Shown here piece after piece: positions 43,301-47,331 of a stretch of 64,000 bases of DNA (positions are counted from its first letter, which is position 1; each line of letters opens with the position of its first letter). Under the pieces are notes generated by a model. That model had not been told where the DNA came from. It did no database searches and worked only from the letters and a program-made list of their open reading frames with translations. A program made the position numbers and the translations under genes. The DNA is from Carettochelys insculpta (Eukaryota; Chordata; Testudines; Carettochelyidae), in NCBI RefSeq assembly GCF_033958435.1, contig NC_134138.1:269429798-269493797 (forward strand). Reading direction: 5' to 3'.

Positions 43301-45808
43301 TCCTGCAGGGGCGGCTGGGTGGACACCTCTGGCTGCTGCTGCTGCTGCTGGGGGTCCATGACTGCGTCGCCCGAGGTCTGCGTGCCTATGGCTCTGCAGA
43401 CCGCGTGCTGTGCAGGCTGAGTGTGTCTGGGAGGGGCCCTTTAAGGGAGCGGCTAGCTGTTGCCCTGGAAGCACTAGCCCGCCCTGTGACCCTGTCTGCA
43501 GCTGTGCCTGGCACCCCTATTTCGATGTGTGCTACTTTGGCATGTAGACGTTCCCTCGCTGCAACTATTTCGATGTGGTGCTGCGTAATGTCGATGTTCA
43601 ACATCGACGTTGCCAGCCCTGGAGGACGTGTAGACGTTATTCATCGAAATAGCCTATTTCGATGTCTCCACATCGAAATAGGCTACTTCAATGTAGGCTT
43701 CACGTGTAGACGTAGCTATAAAGTTTGTTCACAACCTCAGTCCTGGCTCTCAGAGTTGTGTGCTGTTATTTAGTTCAAATTTACCCCAAATGTCTTCCAA
43801 GAGCCCAGTAAGTGGTGGAGGTGTTGATAATACTGCTAGACAATATTGACCTCCTGCAGTTCAGCATCAGTCAGGTCCTAAGGGTATCAGATTTGAGATT
43901 CAACCTGTACTTATGCTAAATAATATCTTTCACCTTGTATTTAGCAGTGACATGGAGTCTGTTTGGCAGATCTGAAATGGGCTCTATGTAAGCTTGTGTA
44001 TCTCATGCACAGAAAGTGGTCCAATGAAAGATACTATTCCACCCACGTCTATATAATACATATGGGGTGCGTCTACACTAGGAACTAACTTCGAAGCTAG
44101 GCACAACTTCAAAGTAGCCAGCAGAGAGTCTACACACATTTGCCCTAACTTCAAAGGTAGGCTCCTTAGTTTGAAGTTCTTGCTCCATTCCCGGGAATGG
44201 AGCAGTGCCCTACTTCAAAGCAGGGTGTGTGTAGATGCTCAACTTTAAAGTCTGTTAGTCTGAAGTAAGCAACTTTGAAGTTATTTTTGTAGTGTAGATA
44301 TAGCCATCATGGATCTTTTTTTCTCTGTAAGTTTGTTCAAGATCAAAGTGACTGTATGATTATTGGATTATTTAATGCACTGGTTGTGGTACACCACAAT
44401 GCTGCGATAAAAGGGAGGGAGGGAGAATCATTCTGCTCCACACCTGGGCCTGGGTAGGGTCGAAAGGAAATTTTCCACCACGTCAGACTGACAGAGCAGC
44501 TTGGGGAGGGGGTGTTTCACCTTCCATTGCACCAGGGGTCCCATGCAGGTTTCAAATAGATAGATGGCAGACCCCTGTAACTTGCAGTCTTTAAAGAACA
44601 GAAATAACAGCTCGTTCCCCTACTGTAATAACTTCATTAATAGTATTGCCCTTAGCGATACTACATCCTAGACCAGGGGTTCTCAAACTTCATTGTACCA
44701 TGACCCCCTTCTGATAAGAATTACTTCTCTACCCAGGACTGGGGGAGCCAAAGCCTGAGCATACTCAAGCTTGACTATCCCAGGAAATGGGAGTCAAAGC
44801 TGAAGCCCAGCTTCAGTCCCAAGCAAGGGGCCTGTAACCTATGTCCCACCACCATGGACAGAAGCCCTCAGGCTCTGACCATGAATGGGGAGGCTTTGCC
44901 TTGGGCTTCAGCCCTGAGCCCCAGAAAGTAAGAGCTGTCCTGGCAACCCCATTAAAACAGAGTTATGATCCACAGTTGGAGAATCTCAGTCCCAGACTAC
45001 TGCTGAAGGACAGTATAGGTTTTTATTTATAAAGAGCTTGCCCAAATGAGAAATTTGGGAAGTCACACAATACCTGCTATCAGTTGACACATACTATTGT
45101 AATACTTAATGAAGGAATTCATCACAGGCATTAAGAACTCTGGGAGGATTTAAGGGAAAGTAAATATATCCTGGGGTCTATACAGAAGCCTTATGTCTAA
45201 ATGTTGTACAATAAATCCTTGAAACCCATGGCTTCAAGTTGCGCGTAACCTGCTTTAACGCTGGAGGACAGCGGGGGAAAGCTTTTAGCTTGCCTAGCTG
45301 CTCGTAGCTGTGAGAAGCTAGGCCTGCTGAAAGCTCCTTCTCCTGTCTTCCCCCCAGCCGTAGCAAGTTAAGCACAGCTAGAAGCTTCTCTGTGGCACCT
45401 TTCTCTTGCCTTCCCCGAGTGGTACAGCTGTCAGCCCGGAATTTTTAACTGGGTTTCTACTTACCACTGCTAGCCAAATACCAAGCAATGCATTACCACC
45501 CGCGTTCCCTGTGAATACCAGAAAGTACTTCACCTTCAAAACTTGCACTTGTACAGAAACTCAGCAGGGATTCAAATGCCAACCAGCTGATGAGCAGAGC
45601 ACCTGCAGCTAAGTTTTGTTTCTACTGGTGGTTCACATTCCCACGTGCCTCAGTGCACATAAAATATGTATTCCATGCATGGATGGAAAAGATTAGAGGG
45701 AACATTGACAAACCCACATTTCGTCTTCACTCCAAGTTGATAAGGAAGTTACCTGCAATTTGTACTGAGCCATCTTCTCCAAGAAGAATATTCCCTGCTT
45801 TCACATCC
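4624..45808 (-). CDS. OXSR1: OXSR1 (OSR1) serine/threonine kinase, 14 C-terminal exons
   Basis: Cytosolic STE20/GCK-VI kinase activated by WNK1/WNK4. It phosphorylates NKCC1, NKCC2, NCC and KCC cotransporters in cell-volume and ion control. Exons on the minus strand, 5' to 3': 45808-45753, 37183-37074, 34402-34301, 32102-31969, 28059-28011, 25379-25314, 25061-24939, 15055-15020, 12180-12022, 9850-9777, 8189-8137, 7202-7134, 5489-5425, 4698-4624. The 1171 bp stay in frame across every junction and encode 389 residues (human D146 to the end). The paralogue STK39 is rejected because exon 7 here reads [20 protein letters not shown] (STK39 has GHLHKTEDGDW) and the linker lacks STK39 sequence. The Pro/Ala/Gln linker is about 7 residues longer than human, predicting a full protein of about 534 rather than 527 residues. 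The first exons (Gly loop, K46, alphaC) lie beyond the window. Confidence 0.97.
4699..5424 (-). other. OXSR1 intron M/N
   Basis: No repeat family recognised. It has a plus-strand A-run at about 5142-5155. Confidence 0.6.
5425..5489 (-). CDS. OXSR1: OXSR1 exon M: CCT domain, residues 482-503
   Basis: 65 bp between GATTTCAG and GTATTT. It encodes (V)[17 protein letters not shown] followed by TFKL. The donor CTG|GTATTT departs from GTRAGT and is the weakest splice site in the gene, so intron retention or exon skipping is most plausible here. Confidence 0.93.
5875..6586. mobile_element. hAT-type MITE, 712 bp
   Basis: Ends 'caggagttggcaacc' and 'ggttgcagactctg' are imperfect inverted repeats. 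The outside octamers 'ctgtagct' and 'ccatagct' match at six of eight positions, as expected for an old 8-bp hAT duplication. Subterminal 'gtggctc' and 'ggctctt' words repeat near both ends. There is no transposase, so it is non-autonomous. It lies in the OXSR1 intron between exons L and M. Confidence 0.65.
7134..7202 (-). CDS. OXSR1: OXSR1 exon L: CCT domain, residues 459-482
   Basis: 69 bp between CCCTACAG and GTAATC. It starts (D)[17 protein letters not shown] and ends RDLVI with one base of Val482. It provides Asp459 and Leu473, which contact the RFx[V/I] peptide. Confidence 0.95.
7716..7840 (-). mobile_element. CR1 3'-end fragment
   Basis: 'catagattcataaattccaa', 'agccagaaggaactcttgtg' and 'cacaggccagagactgtcac' resemble the antisense of a CR1 3' tail. 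Intronic and short, without coding potential. Confidence 0.55.
8137..8189 (-). CDS. OXSR1: OXSR1 exon K: CCT domain, residues 442-458
   Basis: 53 bp between TCCCACAG and GTAAGG. It encodes [17 protein letters not shown], including Phe452 of the peptide-binding pocket. The closing G begins Asp459, completed by exon L. Confidence 0.96.
8555..8690 (-). mobile_element. MIR-type SINE fragment
   Basis: 'cccaattttgccaaagggga' followed by 'gtctgtggcagacccaa' is the typical antisense MIR core wording. Diverged; ancient amniote repeat. Confidence 0.5.
8803..8975 (-). mobile_element. CR1 3' end
   Basis: 'tcatagaatcatacaattcc' followed by 'gggacctcaggaggtcatca' and 'tccagccccccgcctaaagc' is the highly recognisable antisense CR1 3' terminus. 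Little divergence, so relatively young. Confidence 0.85.
9555..9765 (-). mobile_element. MIR-type SINE fragment
   Basis: 'cttacagcatccctccaaag', 'cagctggaggaactgatta' and 'gagaaacccaggatta' follow the order of an antisense MIR (fraction of counts, base-line removed by decay). It ends about 10 bases from OXSR1 exon J. Confidence 0.4.
9777..9850 (-). CDS. OXSR1: OXSR1 exon J: linker end and start of CCT domain
   Basis: 74 bp between CATTTTAG and GTAAGT. It encodes [16 protein letters not shown] followed by PISLVLRL and two bases of Arg441. ISLVLRLR is the first strand of the conserved C-terminal domain that binds RFx[V/I] peptides in WNKs and cotransporters. Confidence 0.92.
9851..12021 (-). 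other. OXSR1 intron I/J, mostly unique sequence
   Basis: Apart from a short Penelope-tail-like piece at 11095-11165 and a (CCCT)n run at about 11469-11490, no repeat or exon was recognised. Small open frames here lack recognisable sequence. Confidence 0.5.
11095..11165. mobile_element. Fragment of Penelope-tail-like dispersed repeat
   Basis: 'aagcagtcctgtagcaccag' followed by 'tttgtttattaggtttt' resembles the words 'aagcagtcaagtagcccttt' and 'attaggtgag' of the repeat at 32796-32860. Very short copy. Confidence 0.4.
12022..12180 (-). CDS. OXSR1: OXSR1 exon I: Pro/Ala/Gln-rich linker
   Basis: 159 bp (53 codons), phase 0, between TTGTTGTAG and GTAAGG. It starts [17 protein letters not shown], retains LPQPAGQ from the human linker, and ends in a run dominated by Pro, Ala and Gln ([10 protein letters not shown]). 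No folded domain is expected; it joins the PF1 region to the CCT domain. The plus strand is also open here by chance. Confidence 0.88.
12470..13145 (+). mobile_element. Retroviral-type solo LTR, copy B
   Basis: It shares a run of colinear words with the broken repeat at 745-1860 and ends at 'cagccctgaca', a typical ..CA terminus. The left end is uncertain. A CT/GC/CA microsatellite lies inside at 12918-12980. No internal retroviral genes are nearby, so it is a solo LTR or an LTR fragment. It lies in the intron before OXSR1 exon I. Confidence 0.55.
12918..12980. repeat. Compound microsatellite (CT)n(GC)n(CA)n
   Basis: A run of CT dinucleotides passes into alternating purine-pyrimidine GCGCACGCGCGCACACAC. 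The latter is the kind of sequence that favours Z-DNA. It accounts for the Cys/Val- and His/Thr-repeat open frames here, which are not genes. Confidence 0.9.
13985..14215. mobile_element. MITE, 'ggtctacattgtaattaaaa' type
   Basis: 'caggtctacattgtaatta' at the left faces 'taattagagtatacctacc' at the right as inverted ends. The interior has 'gtcagctggcacaggtcagc', also seen at 30018-30050. It lacks coding capacity. DNA-transposon superfamily not settled (hAT suspected). Confidence 0.6.
14570..14870. repeat. GC-rich segment with short local palindromes
   Basis: Several words such as 'gccaccacatggctcc' and 'gccacgtggctcc' are near-palindromes repeated at 14615-14690. The GC content stands out from the AT-rich intron and resembles the cores of the Tigger-like MITEs in this window. 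I could not find its ends. Confidence 0.3.
15020..15055 (-). CDS. OXSR1: OXSR1 exon H: 36-bp linker micro-exon, residues 359-370
   Basis: 36 bp, phase 0, between CTTGTTAG and GTAAGT. It encodes [12 protein letters not shown] (human SPRVKESISNSE). A symmetric short exon like this could be skipped without a frameshift. The intron before it is about 9.9 kb and holds a LINE and several other insertions. Confidence 0.9.
15482..15535. mobile_element. Left end of a Tigger-like MITE, truncated
   Basis: 'cagtagacccttgcgtaac' after TA matches the terminal wording of the TA-flanked MITEs at 27243 and 31038. No matching right end was found before the CR1 copy begins. Confidence 0.45.
15535..16245 (+). 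mobile_element. CR1 LINE, 3' region in sense orientation
   Basis: It covers the end of the CR1 coding region and the 3' UTR: 'gggcactgcatttcaagaaa', 'atggagaaattggaggaggt', 'agaagagcagcaagaatgat', 'ggactggactctatgacctc', and closes with the 'ttctatagttctaa' repeats. It is truncated at 5' like nearly all CR1 copies and has no intact frame. Confidence 0.9.
16305..16355. repeat. (TA)n microsatellite followed by T-run
   Basis: About 20 uninterrupted TA units followed by about ten T. It lies between the CR1 copy and the LTR at 16369. Expected to be highly variable between individuals. Confidence 0.95.
16369..17063 (-). mobile_element. Solo LTR, about 695 bp
   Basis: It starts 'tgtcatggctccttcccc' and ends 'catgatcatgaca', so the termini form the TGTCATG...CATGACA inverted pair of an LTR. 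Interior text ('ttaataaaaagcaaaagaga', 'ggttaaccctttt') fits an antisense LTR common in turtles. No adjoining internal retroviral sequence. Retrovirus versus Gypsy origin unresolved. Confidence 0.65.
17201..17729. mobile_element. Tigger-like MITE, 'cagtaaactctcaaatta' family
   Basis: The right end 'aatcaagagtttactg' is followed by TA. The left 'gactctcaattatacggact', then 'tttagcagacttcggga', aligns with 33885-33930. The core is GC-rich. The left terminus is mutated. No transposase. Confidence 0.55.
17860..18399. mobile_element. hAT-type MITE, 540 bp
   Basis: It is flanked by octamers 'gtctgaaa' (17852-17859) and 'gtctaaaa' (18400-18407), seven of eight identical. The ends start 'cagcggttctt' and, on the other strand, 'catcatttctcaa', the usual hAT 'CAGYGGTTCTCAA' theme. 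Its 135-residue open frame is non-coding. Confidence 0.7.
18400..19189. other. Intronic stretch without recognised content
   Basis: No exon signal or known repeat was recognised between the hAT MITE and the LINE. 18950-19190 could include the 5' untranslated part of the LINE. Confidence 0.4.
19190..22480 (+). pseudogene. Nearly full-length non-LTR retrotransposon (LINE), inactivated
   Basis: One long pol reading frame can be followed across several frame changes and stops. 19271: AP endonuclease start (ACWNVQ), then [10 protein letters not shown] at about 19390 and [10 protein letters not shown] at about 19728. 19830-20010: endonuclease centre with [25 protein letters not shown] and [11 protein letters not shown]. 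20740-20950: reverse transcriptase [35 protein letters not shown]. 21140-21360: [14 protein letters not shown] and [15 protein letters not shown]. 21650: YLGSTITD. 21930-22200: [10 protein letters not shown], then [18 protein letters not shown]. The end carries CNRCSKDC...H....H..C, a zinc-finger-like motif. Stops at about 19352, 21001 and 21787-21880, plus frame shifts, break it. The 3' UTR ends about 22480. RTE/Jockey/L2-type clade not settled. It lies in the large intron between OXSR1 exons G and H. Confidence 0.85.
22481..24638 (-). other. Large-intron stretch, mostly unique
   Basis: Only a MIR3/L3-like tail at about 22860-22930 ('gaatgtaagctttggagaaa') and an unidentified open frame at 23121-23324 were noted. 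The rest is AT-rich sequence with no recognised repeat. Confidence 0.45.
23121..23324 (-). other. Unidentified open frame of 67 codons
   Basis: A minus-strand frame ([20 protein letters not shown] ... [20 protein letters not shown]) has a protein-like composition unlike the low-complexity frames around it. It lies in the OXSR1 intron between exons G and H, has no clear splice signals, and I recognise no family. It may be a piece of a processed pseudogene, a retained exon, or chance. Confidence 0.25.
24640..24890 (+). mobile_element. MIR-type SINE
   Basis: Sense order of MIR features: 'ggattcaaattcccag' (tRNA B-box-like region), an 'aattgggattatattactt' core and the tail 'acagtaagctctgtgggaaa'. 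It ends about 50 bp from OXSR1 exon G. Confidence 0.55.
24939..25061 (-). CDS. OXSR1: OXSR1 exon G: WNK site S325 and acidic stretch, residues 318-358
   Basis: 123 bp, phase 0, between TGAACAG and GTGAGC. It starts [18 protein letters not shown], holding Ser325, the second WNK phosphorylation site, and continues with the acidic [13 protein letters not shown]. It ends [20 protein letters not shown] rather than GHLHKTEDGDW separates OXSR1 from STK39. Confidence 0.97.
25314..25379 (-). CDS. OXSR1: OXSR1 exon F: PF1 region, residues 296-317
   Basis: 66 bp, phase 0, between CTTTCCAG and GTACCA. It starts [14 protein letters not shown] and ends ITERAKK. It follows the kinase domain and opens the PF1 extension needed for full activity. 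Met and Thr replace human Thr and Ser at two sites. The longest open frame over this exon is a different frame and is a shadow. Confidence 0.94.
26165..26790 (-). mobile_element. CR1-like dispersed repeat, antisense
   Basis: It opens with 'tcagaccaatggtccatcta' and 'agtagccagtgtcagagg', diverged versions of 920-990. It proceeds through 'acagttccacaggtgtgttg', 'ttgcccttctgtgtacctt' and 'gaccacagctgcgtacagta', the antisense order of a CR1 3' half. Confidence 0.75.
26825..27112. mobile_element. Palindromic MITE
   Basis: The core 26936-27028 folds back: 'aaaggctctggcaggg' at the left and 'ccctctgccagagccttt' at the right flank 'ggtagtggaaaag/cctttccccactgcc'-like arms. Outer 'atctacacttgtac' and 'atctgcactagc' act as degenerate ends. 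Non-coding foldback element. Confidence 0.5.
27243..27809. mobile_element. Tigger-like MITE, 567 bp, GC-rich core
   Basis: TA flanks both ends. The termini 'cagtagtgccttga' and 'tcaagggtctactg' are inverted repeats. Subterminal 'gcataagttggg' and 'ctcgcattaatgcgag' (a perfect palindrome at 27753-27768). No transposase. Confidence 0.7.
28011..28059 (-). CDS. OXSR1: OXSR1 exon E: end of kinase domain, residues 279-295
   Basis: 49 bp between TTAATAG and GTAAGA. It encodes the end of Arg279 and [26 protein letters not shown] is the conserved end of kinase subdomain XI. Thr replaces the human Gln in FFQKAK. Confidence 0.93.
28362..29775. mobile_element. Harbinger-like MITE, split by a Penelope fragment
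   Basis: The left end has 'ctacactagaaaaagaactc' and the right end 'gctctagtgtagatttc', inverted. The left half contains 'gtgcattgtgggtacctatc', wording I know from sauropsid DNA transposons. The centre is occupied by the Penelope-like piece at about 28855-29385. Superfamily uncertain. Confidence 0.45.
28855..29385 (-). mobile_element. Penelope-like element, 5'-truncated, with GIY-YIG C-terminal part
   Basis: On the minus strand, 29009-29383 encodes [12 protein letters not shown], then [17 protein letters not shown], then [10 protein letters not shown] and MNRGI. This is the C-terminal half of the GIY-YIG endonuclease of Penelope-like retroelements (Arg of HR, HF..GHS..DL, and a final Glu-helix). 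The 3' tail follows, with 'aaatgattctgttagtcttt' and 'aaagtactacgtttctgctg'. The reverse transcriptase is missing through truncation at about 29385. Its tail resembles the palindromic repeat at 32766. Confidence 0.65.
29790..30085. mobile_element. MITE related to the 13985 copy
   Basis: Left 'gggcatgcctacacagcac' with 'ggctggcccaagtcagctg'; right 'gagtcagctggcatgggcca' with 'actgctgtggaaatactc'. The two halves are inverted copies. Non-coding. Confidence 0.55.
30771..31760. mobile_element. Harbinger-like MITE interrupted by a Tigger-like MITE
   Basis: The ends 'ggctatgcctacc' and 'ggccatctagacatagcc' are inverted. Subterminal 'cctatttcaaaattt/acttgaaataggct' is the 'AAATAGGC' theme also found at the Harbinger ends at 43640-43690. 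The element at 31038-31705 sits inside it. Confidence 0.5.
31038..31705. mobile_element. Tigger-like MITE, 668 bp, nested
   Basis: TA flanks both sides. Ends 'cagtaaaccctcaagtta' and 'gcaagggtttactg' are inverted. The GC-rich core is built of recurring 'aggaaactgaccrg'-like and 'ccaggaaacc' units, giving long non-coding open frames on both strands (up to 176 codons). It inserted into the MITE at 30771-31760. Confidence 0.7.
31969..32102 (-). CDS. OXSR1: OXSR1 exon D: kinase C-lobe, residues 235-279
   Basis: 134 bp between CTTTCAG and GTAAAG. It begins [16 protein letters not shown] and ends CLQKDPEK with two bases of Arg279. One change from my recollection of the human protein: ISSCLQ for ISLCLQ. 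Kinase subdomain XI begins here. Confidence 0.95.
32766..32951. mobile_element. Inverted pair of Penelope-tail repeats (near-perfect palindrome)
   Basis: Left arm 32798-32867 ('tatcaaaacaaaaaagcagt' ... 'gggacagaccca') and right arm 32870-32951 ('tgggtctgtcccac' ... 'actgcttttttgttttgata') are reverse complements with a 2-base spacer. The left arm lacks about 11 bases. The words 'gttagtctttaaagtgcta' correspond to the 3' tail of the Penelope-like piece at 28860. Confidence 0.7.
32960..33880 (-). other. OXSR1 intron C/D stretch with microsatellite
   Basis: A compound (CT)n/(CA)n tract lies at 33158-33252. Otherwise no recognised repeat or exon. Confidence 0.5.
33158..33252. repeat. Compound (TC)n(CA)n microsatellite
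   Basis: Alternating blocks of 'ctctccctctccc', 'cacacacacac', 'ctctctctctctc' and 'cacacgcacgcac'. Confidence 0.9.
33885..34122. mobile_element. Tigger-like MITE, 238 bp
   Basis: TA on both sides. Ends 'cagtaaactctcaaatta' and 'aaaccaaggttttattg' with subterminal 'aacagac' and 'gtctgtt' are inverted. Same family as 17201-17729. It lies 180 bp from OXSR1 exon C. Confidence 0.7.
34301..34402 (-). CDS. OXSR1: OXSR1 exon C: kinase C-lobe, residues 201-234
   Basis: 102 bp, phase 0 at both ends, between TTTTCAG and GTGAGT. It starts [16 protein letters not shown] and ends YHKYPPMK. It contains the invariant Asp of subdomain IX (DIWSFG) and the AIELATG helix. Confidence 0.97.
35163..36115. mobile_element. 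Unclassified element with 70-bp terminal inverted repeats
   Basis: Left arm 35163-35232 begins 'gtgtggagtttattgcaag' and ends 'ccagcaggtgtcact'. The right arm 36044-36115 is its reverse complement with a few changes. About 810 bp of AT-rich interior holds no long frame. It lies in the intron between OXSR1 exons B and C. I cannot assign a superfamily or a duplication. Confidence 0.65.
37074..37183 (-). CDS. OXSR1: OXSR1 exon B: DFG and activation loop, residues 164-200
   Basis: 110 bp between ATTTCAG and GTAACT. It carries Asp164 of DFG, the activation loop with Thr185 (KTFVGTPCW), which WNK kinases phosphorylate, and the MAPE motif. It ends at Gln200. Asp164 is split across the junction with exon A and is restored correctly (G|AC). 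Confidence 0.96.
37184..39060 (-). other. OXSR1 intron A/B, proximal part
   Basis: Largely unrecognised sequence. 38405-38457 holds a right-end fragment of the MITE that also hosts the Harbinger ('tcaggtcccaagggtac', then 'gaaacctgta'). Confidence 0.5.
39565..41330 (+). CDS. Harbinger Myb/SANT-like DNA-binding protein, two exons, intact
   Basis: Exon 1 39565-40210 and exon 2 41032-41330 join with GTATGT and CCGCAG to 945 bp, 314 residues. Residues 41-134 form a trihelix/Myb-SANT-like fold: [18 protein letters not shown], then [33 protein letters not shown], and [10 protein letters not shown]. Pro-rich linkers follow. The C-terminus (about 275-311) is an Arg/Glu/Leu helix ([17 protein letters not shown]), probably a coiled coil. 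In Harbingers this protein binds the transposon ends and carries the nuclease into the nucleus. The start is the first ATG in frame; an upstream start cannot be excluded. No stop or frameshift was found. The intron is widened by a solo LTR. Confidence 0.8.
40443..40471 (+). repeat. (CAG)n microsatellite
   Basis: About nine CAG units in the Myb-gene intron. The LTR at 40472 inserted at its edge, as the target duplication GCAGCA shows. Confidence 0.9.
40472..40901 (+). mobile_element. Solo LTR, 430 bp, inside the Harbinger
   Basis: Starts 'tgtgatgga' and ends 'ccccatcaca' (inverted TGTGATGG/CCATCACA). It is flanked by GCAGCA on both sides (40466-40471, 40902-40907), though the CAG tract blurs the exact duplication. 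No internal genes remain. Strand is given as read; the transcriptional direction is unknown. Confidence 0.7.
41998..43359 (-). pseudogene. Harbinger DDE transposase, frameshifted
   Basis: Minus-strand nuclease of the HARBI1/DDE_4 family. The N-terminal part (43160-42883) has [16 protein letters not shown], the long helical block and [13 protein letters not shown]. An intron 42752-42882 (GTAAGA...CTGCAG) follows. The second exon has [11 protein letters not shown] (first Asp, codon 42635-42637), [14 protein letters not shown] (second Asp, 42485-42487) and [13 protein letters not shown] (Glu, 42265-42267), so the DDE triad survives. Frame breaks lie in the C-run near 43185, before the donor at about 42888 (apparently one base lost), and at about 42370. 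The start is MDPQQQQQQ at 43359, in a frame different from the rest. The stop is at 41998-42000. It cannot make a whole protein as it stands. Confidence 0.8.
44064..44310. mobile_element. Harbinger-like MITE, about 250 bp
   Basis: 'ggtgcgtctacactagga' and 'tagtgtagatatagcc' are inverted ends. Internal 'aacttcgaag', 'aacttcaaag' and 'ctttaaag' words echo the Harbinger ends at 39200 and 43690, so it may be mobilised by the same family. No target duplication seen. Confidence 0.6.
44674..44989. mobile_element. hAT-type MITE, 316 bp
   Basis: Flanked by 'tcctagac' (44666-44673) and 'tcccagac' (44990-44997), seven of eight identical. The left end 'caggggttctcaaactt' is the classic hAT terminus; the right end is decayed ('ttggagaatctcag'). 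Confidence 0.75.
45212..45380. mobile_element. Tigger-like MITE fragment
   Basis: 'aataaatccttgaaaccca' followed by 'gttgcgcgtaacctgc' and a GC-rich core resembles the left part of the 31038 family. The right end is absent. Confidence 0.4.
45753..45808 (-). CDS. OXSR1: OXSR1 exon A: catalytic loop, residues 145/146-163
   Basis: 56 bp between TTTTTGCAG and GTAACT. It encodes [18 protein letters not shown], giving the catalytic Asp146 of HRD and Asn151 for metal binding. The first base completes Arg145 and the last base begins Asp164, so both junctions are phase 1 or 2. Identical to the human protein over these residues as I recall it. This is the most upstream exon found in the window. Confidence 0.95.
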
Positions 45809-46124
45809 CTGCAAAAAAATGAAGCAACGGTAAGTACTACTTATTAAGCAAAGACACTACAGATTATTTCCCACACATGCACTACACAACATTACGAAGT
45901 GGGTTTGGCTGGGTGAGGAGATGTGTTAAGGGCCCTCAGAGTTTCTTTATCCTTCACAACATCCTCAGGAGCAGCTCCTCTTGCCCTTCTGGGAAGTCCT
46001 GAAAGTGGTAGCAGCTGAAGTGGCTAGAGTGGCCCAGCGCTAAACTCCCTGAGCTCACTCCCAATTTCATGCTTCCAAGGTTCTTGAGATGACATACTTG
46101 TATCAGTAATGCAAGAGTTAGCAT

Positions 46125-46785
46125 GACTGGATCAGTATACATGGTACTGAATTAGAAAAAGTAGAGAAGTTTACATATCTGGGGAGCAACATAACGTATG
46201 AACTAGACGGTAAGAAGGAAATAGCTACTAGAATAGAGAAAGCAAGAACAAGTTTGAAGACGATGGATGAGATCTGGAAAAACAAAGTGATTAGCTTAGG
46301 AACGAAGCTGAGCATCTTGAAAATGTGTGTATTCAGCAGCAGCATGTTGTATGGATGTGATACATGGGTGATAACGAAAGATTCAAAGAGAAGAATATCA
46401 GCGTTTGAAAGGAGTTGTAAAAGAAAGATTCTGAGAATAAGGTGGATGCAGGTGGTTACCAACGAGGAATTATATAGGAAGACACAGACGAAAGAGAACC
46501 TGCTGCAGAAGGTTATAAAATGGAAGCTACAACTCTTTGGGCGTATTTGCAGAATGAACAACAAACGAAAAATCATTACCCCAGTATTCGGCATAATGGA
46601 TGGTTTGAACAGGTGAGACAGACCCCACAGAGAATGGGTAGATGATGTAGTAAATTGGTGCGGAGCTCGTCTACAGAAACTAAGCCACTCTGCACTGGGC
46701 AGGGAAAGATGGAAAGGAATAGTGAGAGAGGCATCAGACGCCAACAGGTGCTGAGCCCACGATTACTGATAAGATTCCAAACTGC
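46125..46785 (+). pseudogene. LINE reverse transcriptase, C-terminal fragment
   Basis: Plus-strand reading gives EKFTYLGSNIT, ATRIEKARTSLKTMDEIW, MLYGCDTWVI, FERSCKRKILRIRW, then, after a stop at about 46616, HREWVDDVVNWCG and a closing REASDANR. This is the region after the reverse-transcriptase core of non-LTR elements (the thumb and the 'YLGS..LYG.ETW..RR.LR..W' block). A different family from 19190-22480. The 208-codon open frame on the other strand is its shadow. Confidence 0.65.
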
Positions 46786-47331
46786 CTTAGTCTAAGAACT
46801 TCAATATGTATATGTCAGAGCACTAATATGTTAACATTAATTAGTATTCTGCATGATGTTAAGCCAATTTTACAGCTGAGTGAGATTCACATCATTTATT
46901 TAGAAGCTGTTGTACTGTGCTGTATCAGTGACAAAAATAATTTCTATGACAATAGTATACCACCAAATTCTACGGAATATCCTCAAAAGAGCAACACTAT
47001 AGCTTCCAGCATAAGCCTGAAATATGTTTGTGGTAAAGCCCCACTTAGCTGCGTACCGATGTACAGTGATTAGAAAAGTTGTAATTACAGCATGTAAGTG
47101 CAATGTCGCCAAAGGTCTTTGGAAAGTGAATGAATTACTTGTTAAGGGTGCTGAATGGACAAGCTTGGACAATCAATTGTTTTAATTACCCACAGAACAC
47201 GAATATCACAAGCAGTACAAAGATCTGCCACTAAGTGACTAACTCCTGATTTGGATGAGTTCTCTTCATGGATCATTTAATTCTTAGGGAGTCTGCTGAG
47301 ACCACCAATAAGGGTCGTGTAGCCGCAGCAG

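Larger units (their letters stand above)
39182..43717. mobile_element. PIF/Harbinger transposon, 4.5 kb, flanked by ATA
   Basis: Both sides carry ATA (39179-39181 and 43718-43720), a 3-bp duplication as in Harbingers. The ends 'agtcgtgtctacatgtgcat' and, on the other strand, 'agctacgtctacacgtgaag' are inverted, as are subterminal 'cgaaatagc' and 'atcgacgtt' words. The interior is strongly GC-rich against AT-rich surroundings. It encodes the two usual Harbinger proteins: a Myb-like protein (plus strand) and a DDE nuclease (minus strand), convergently arranged. Confidence 0.85.
39061..43909. mobile_element. Tigger-like MITE split by a Harbinger transposon
   Basis: Left half 39063-39181 begins 'caggttgaacatctctagtc' after TA. 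Right half 43718-43907 ends 'gagattcaacctg' before TA. Terminal words are inverted. Without the insert the element is about 310 bp, matching a MITE I know from turtle sequence. A second, partial copy lies at 38405-38457. Confidence 0.7.

Noticed and set aside
46118..46744. 208-codon minus frame
   Set aside because: Shadow of the LINE fragment read on the plus strand, where reverse-transcriptase motifs are found.
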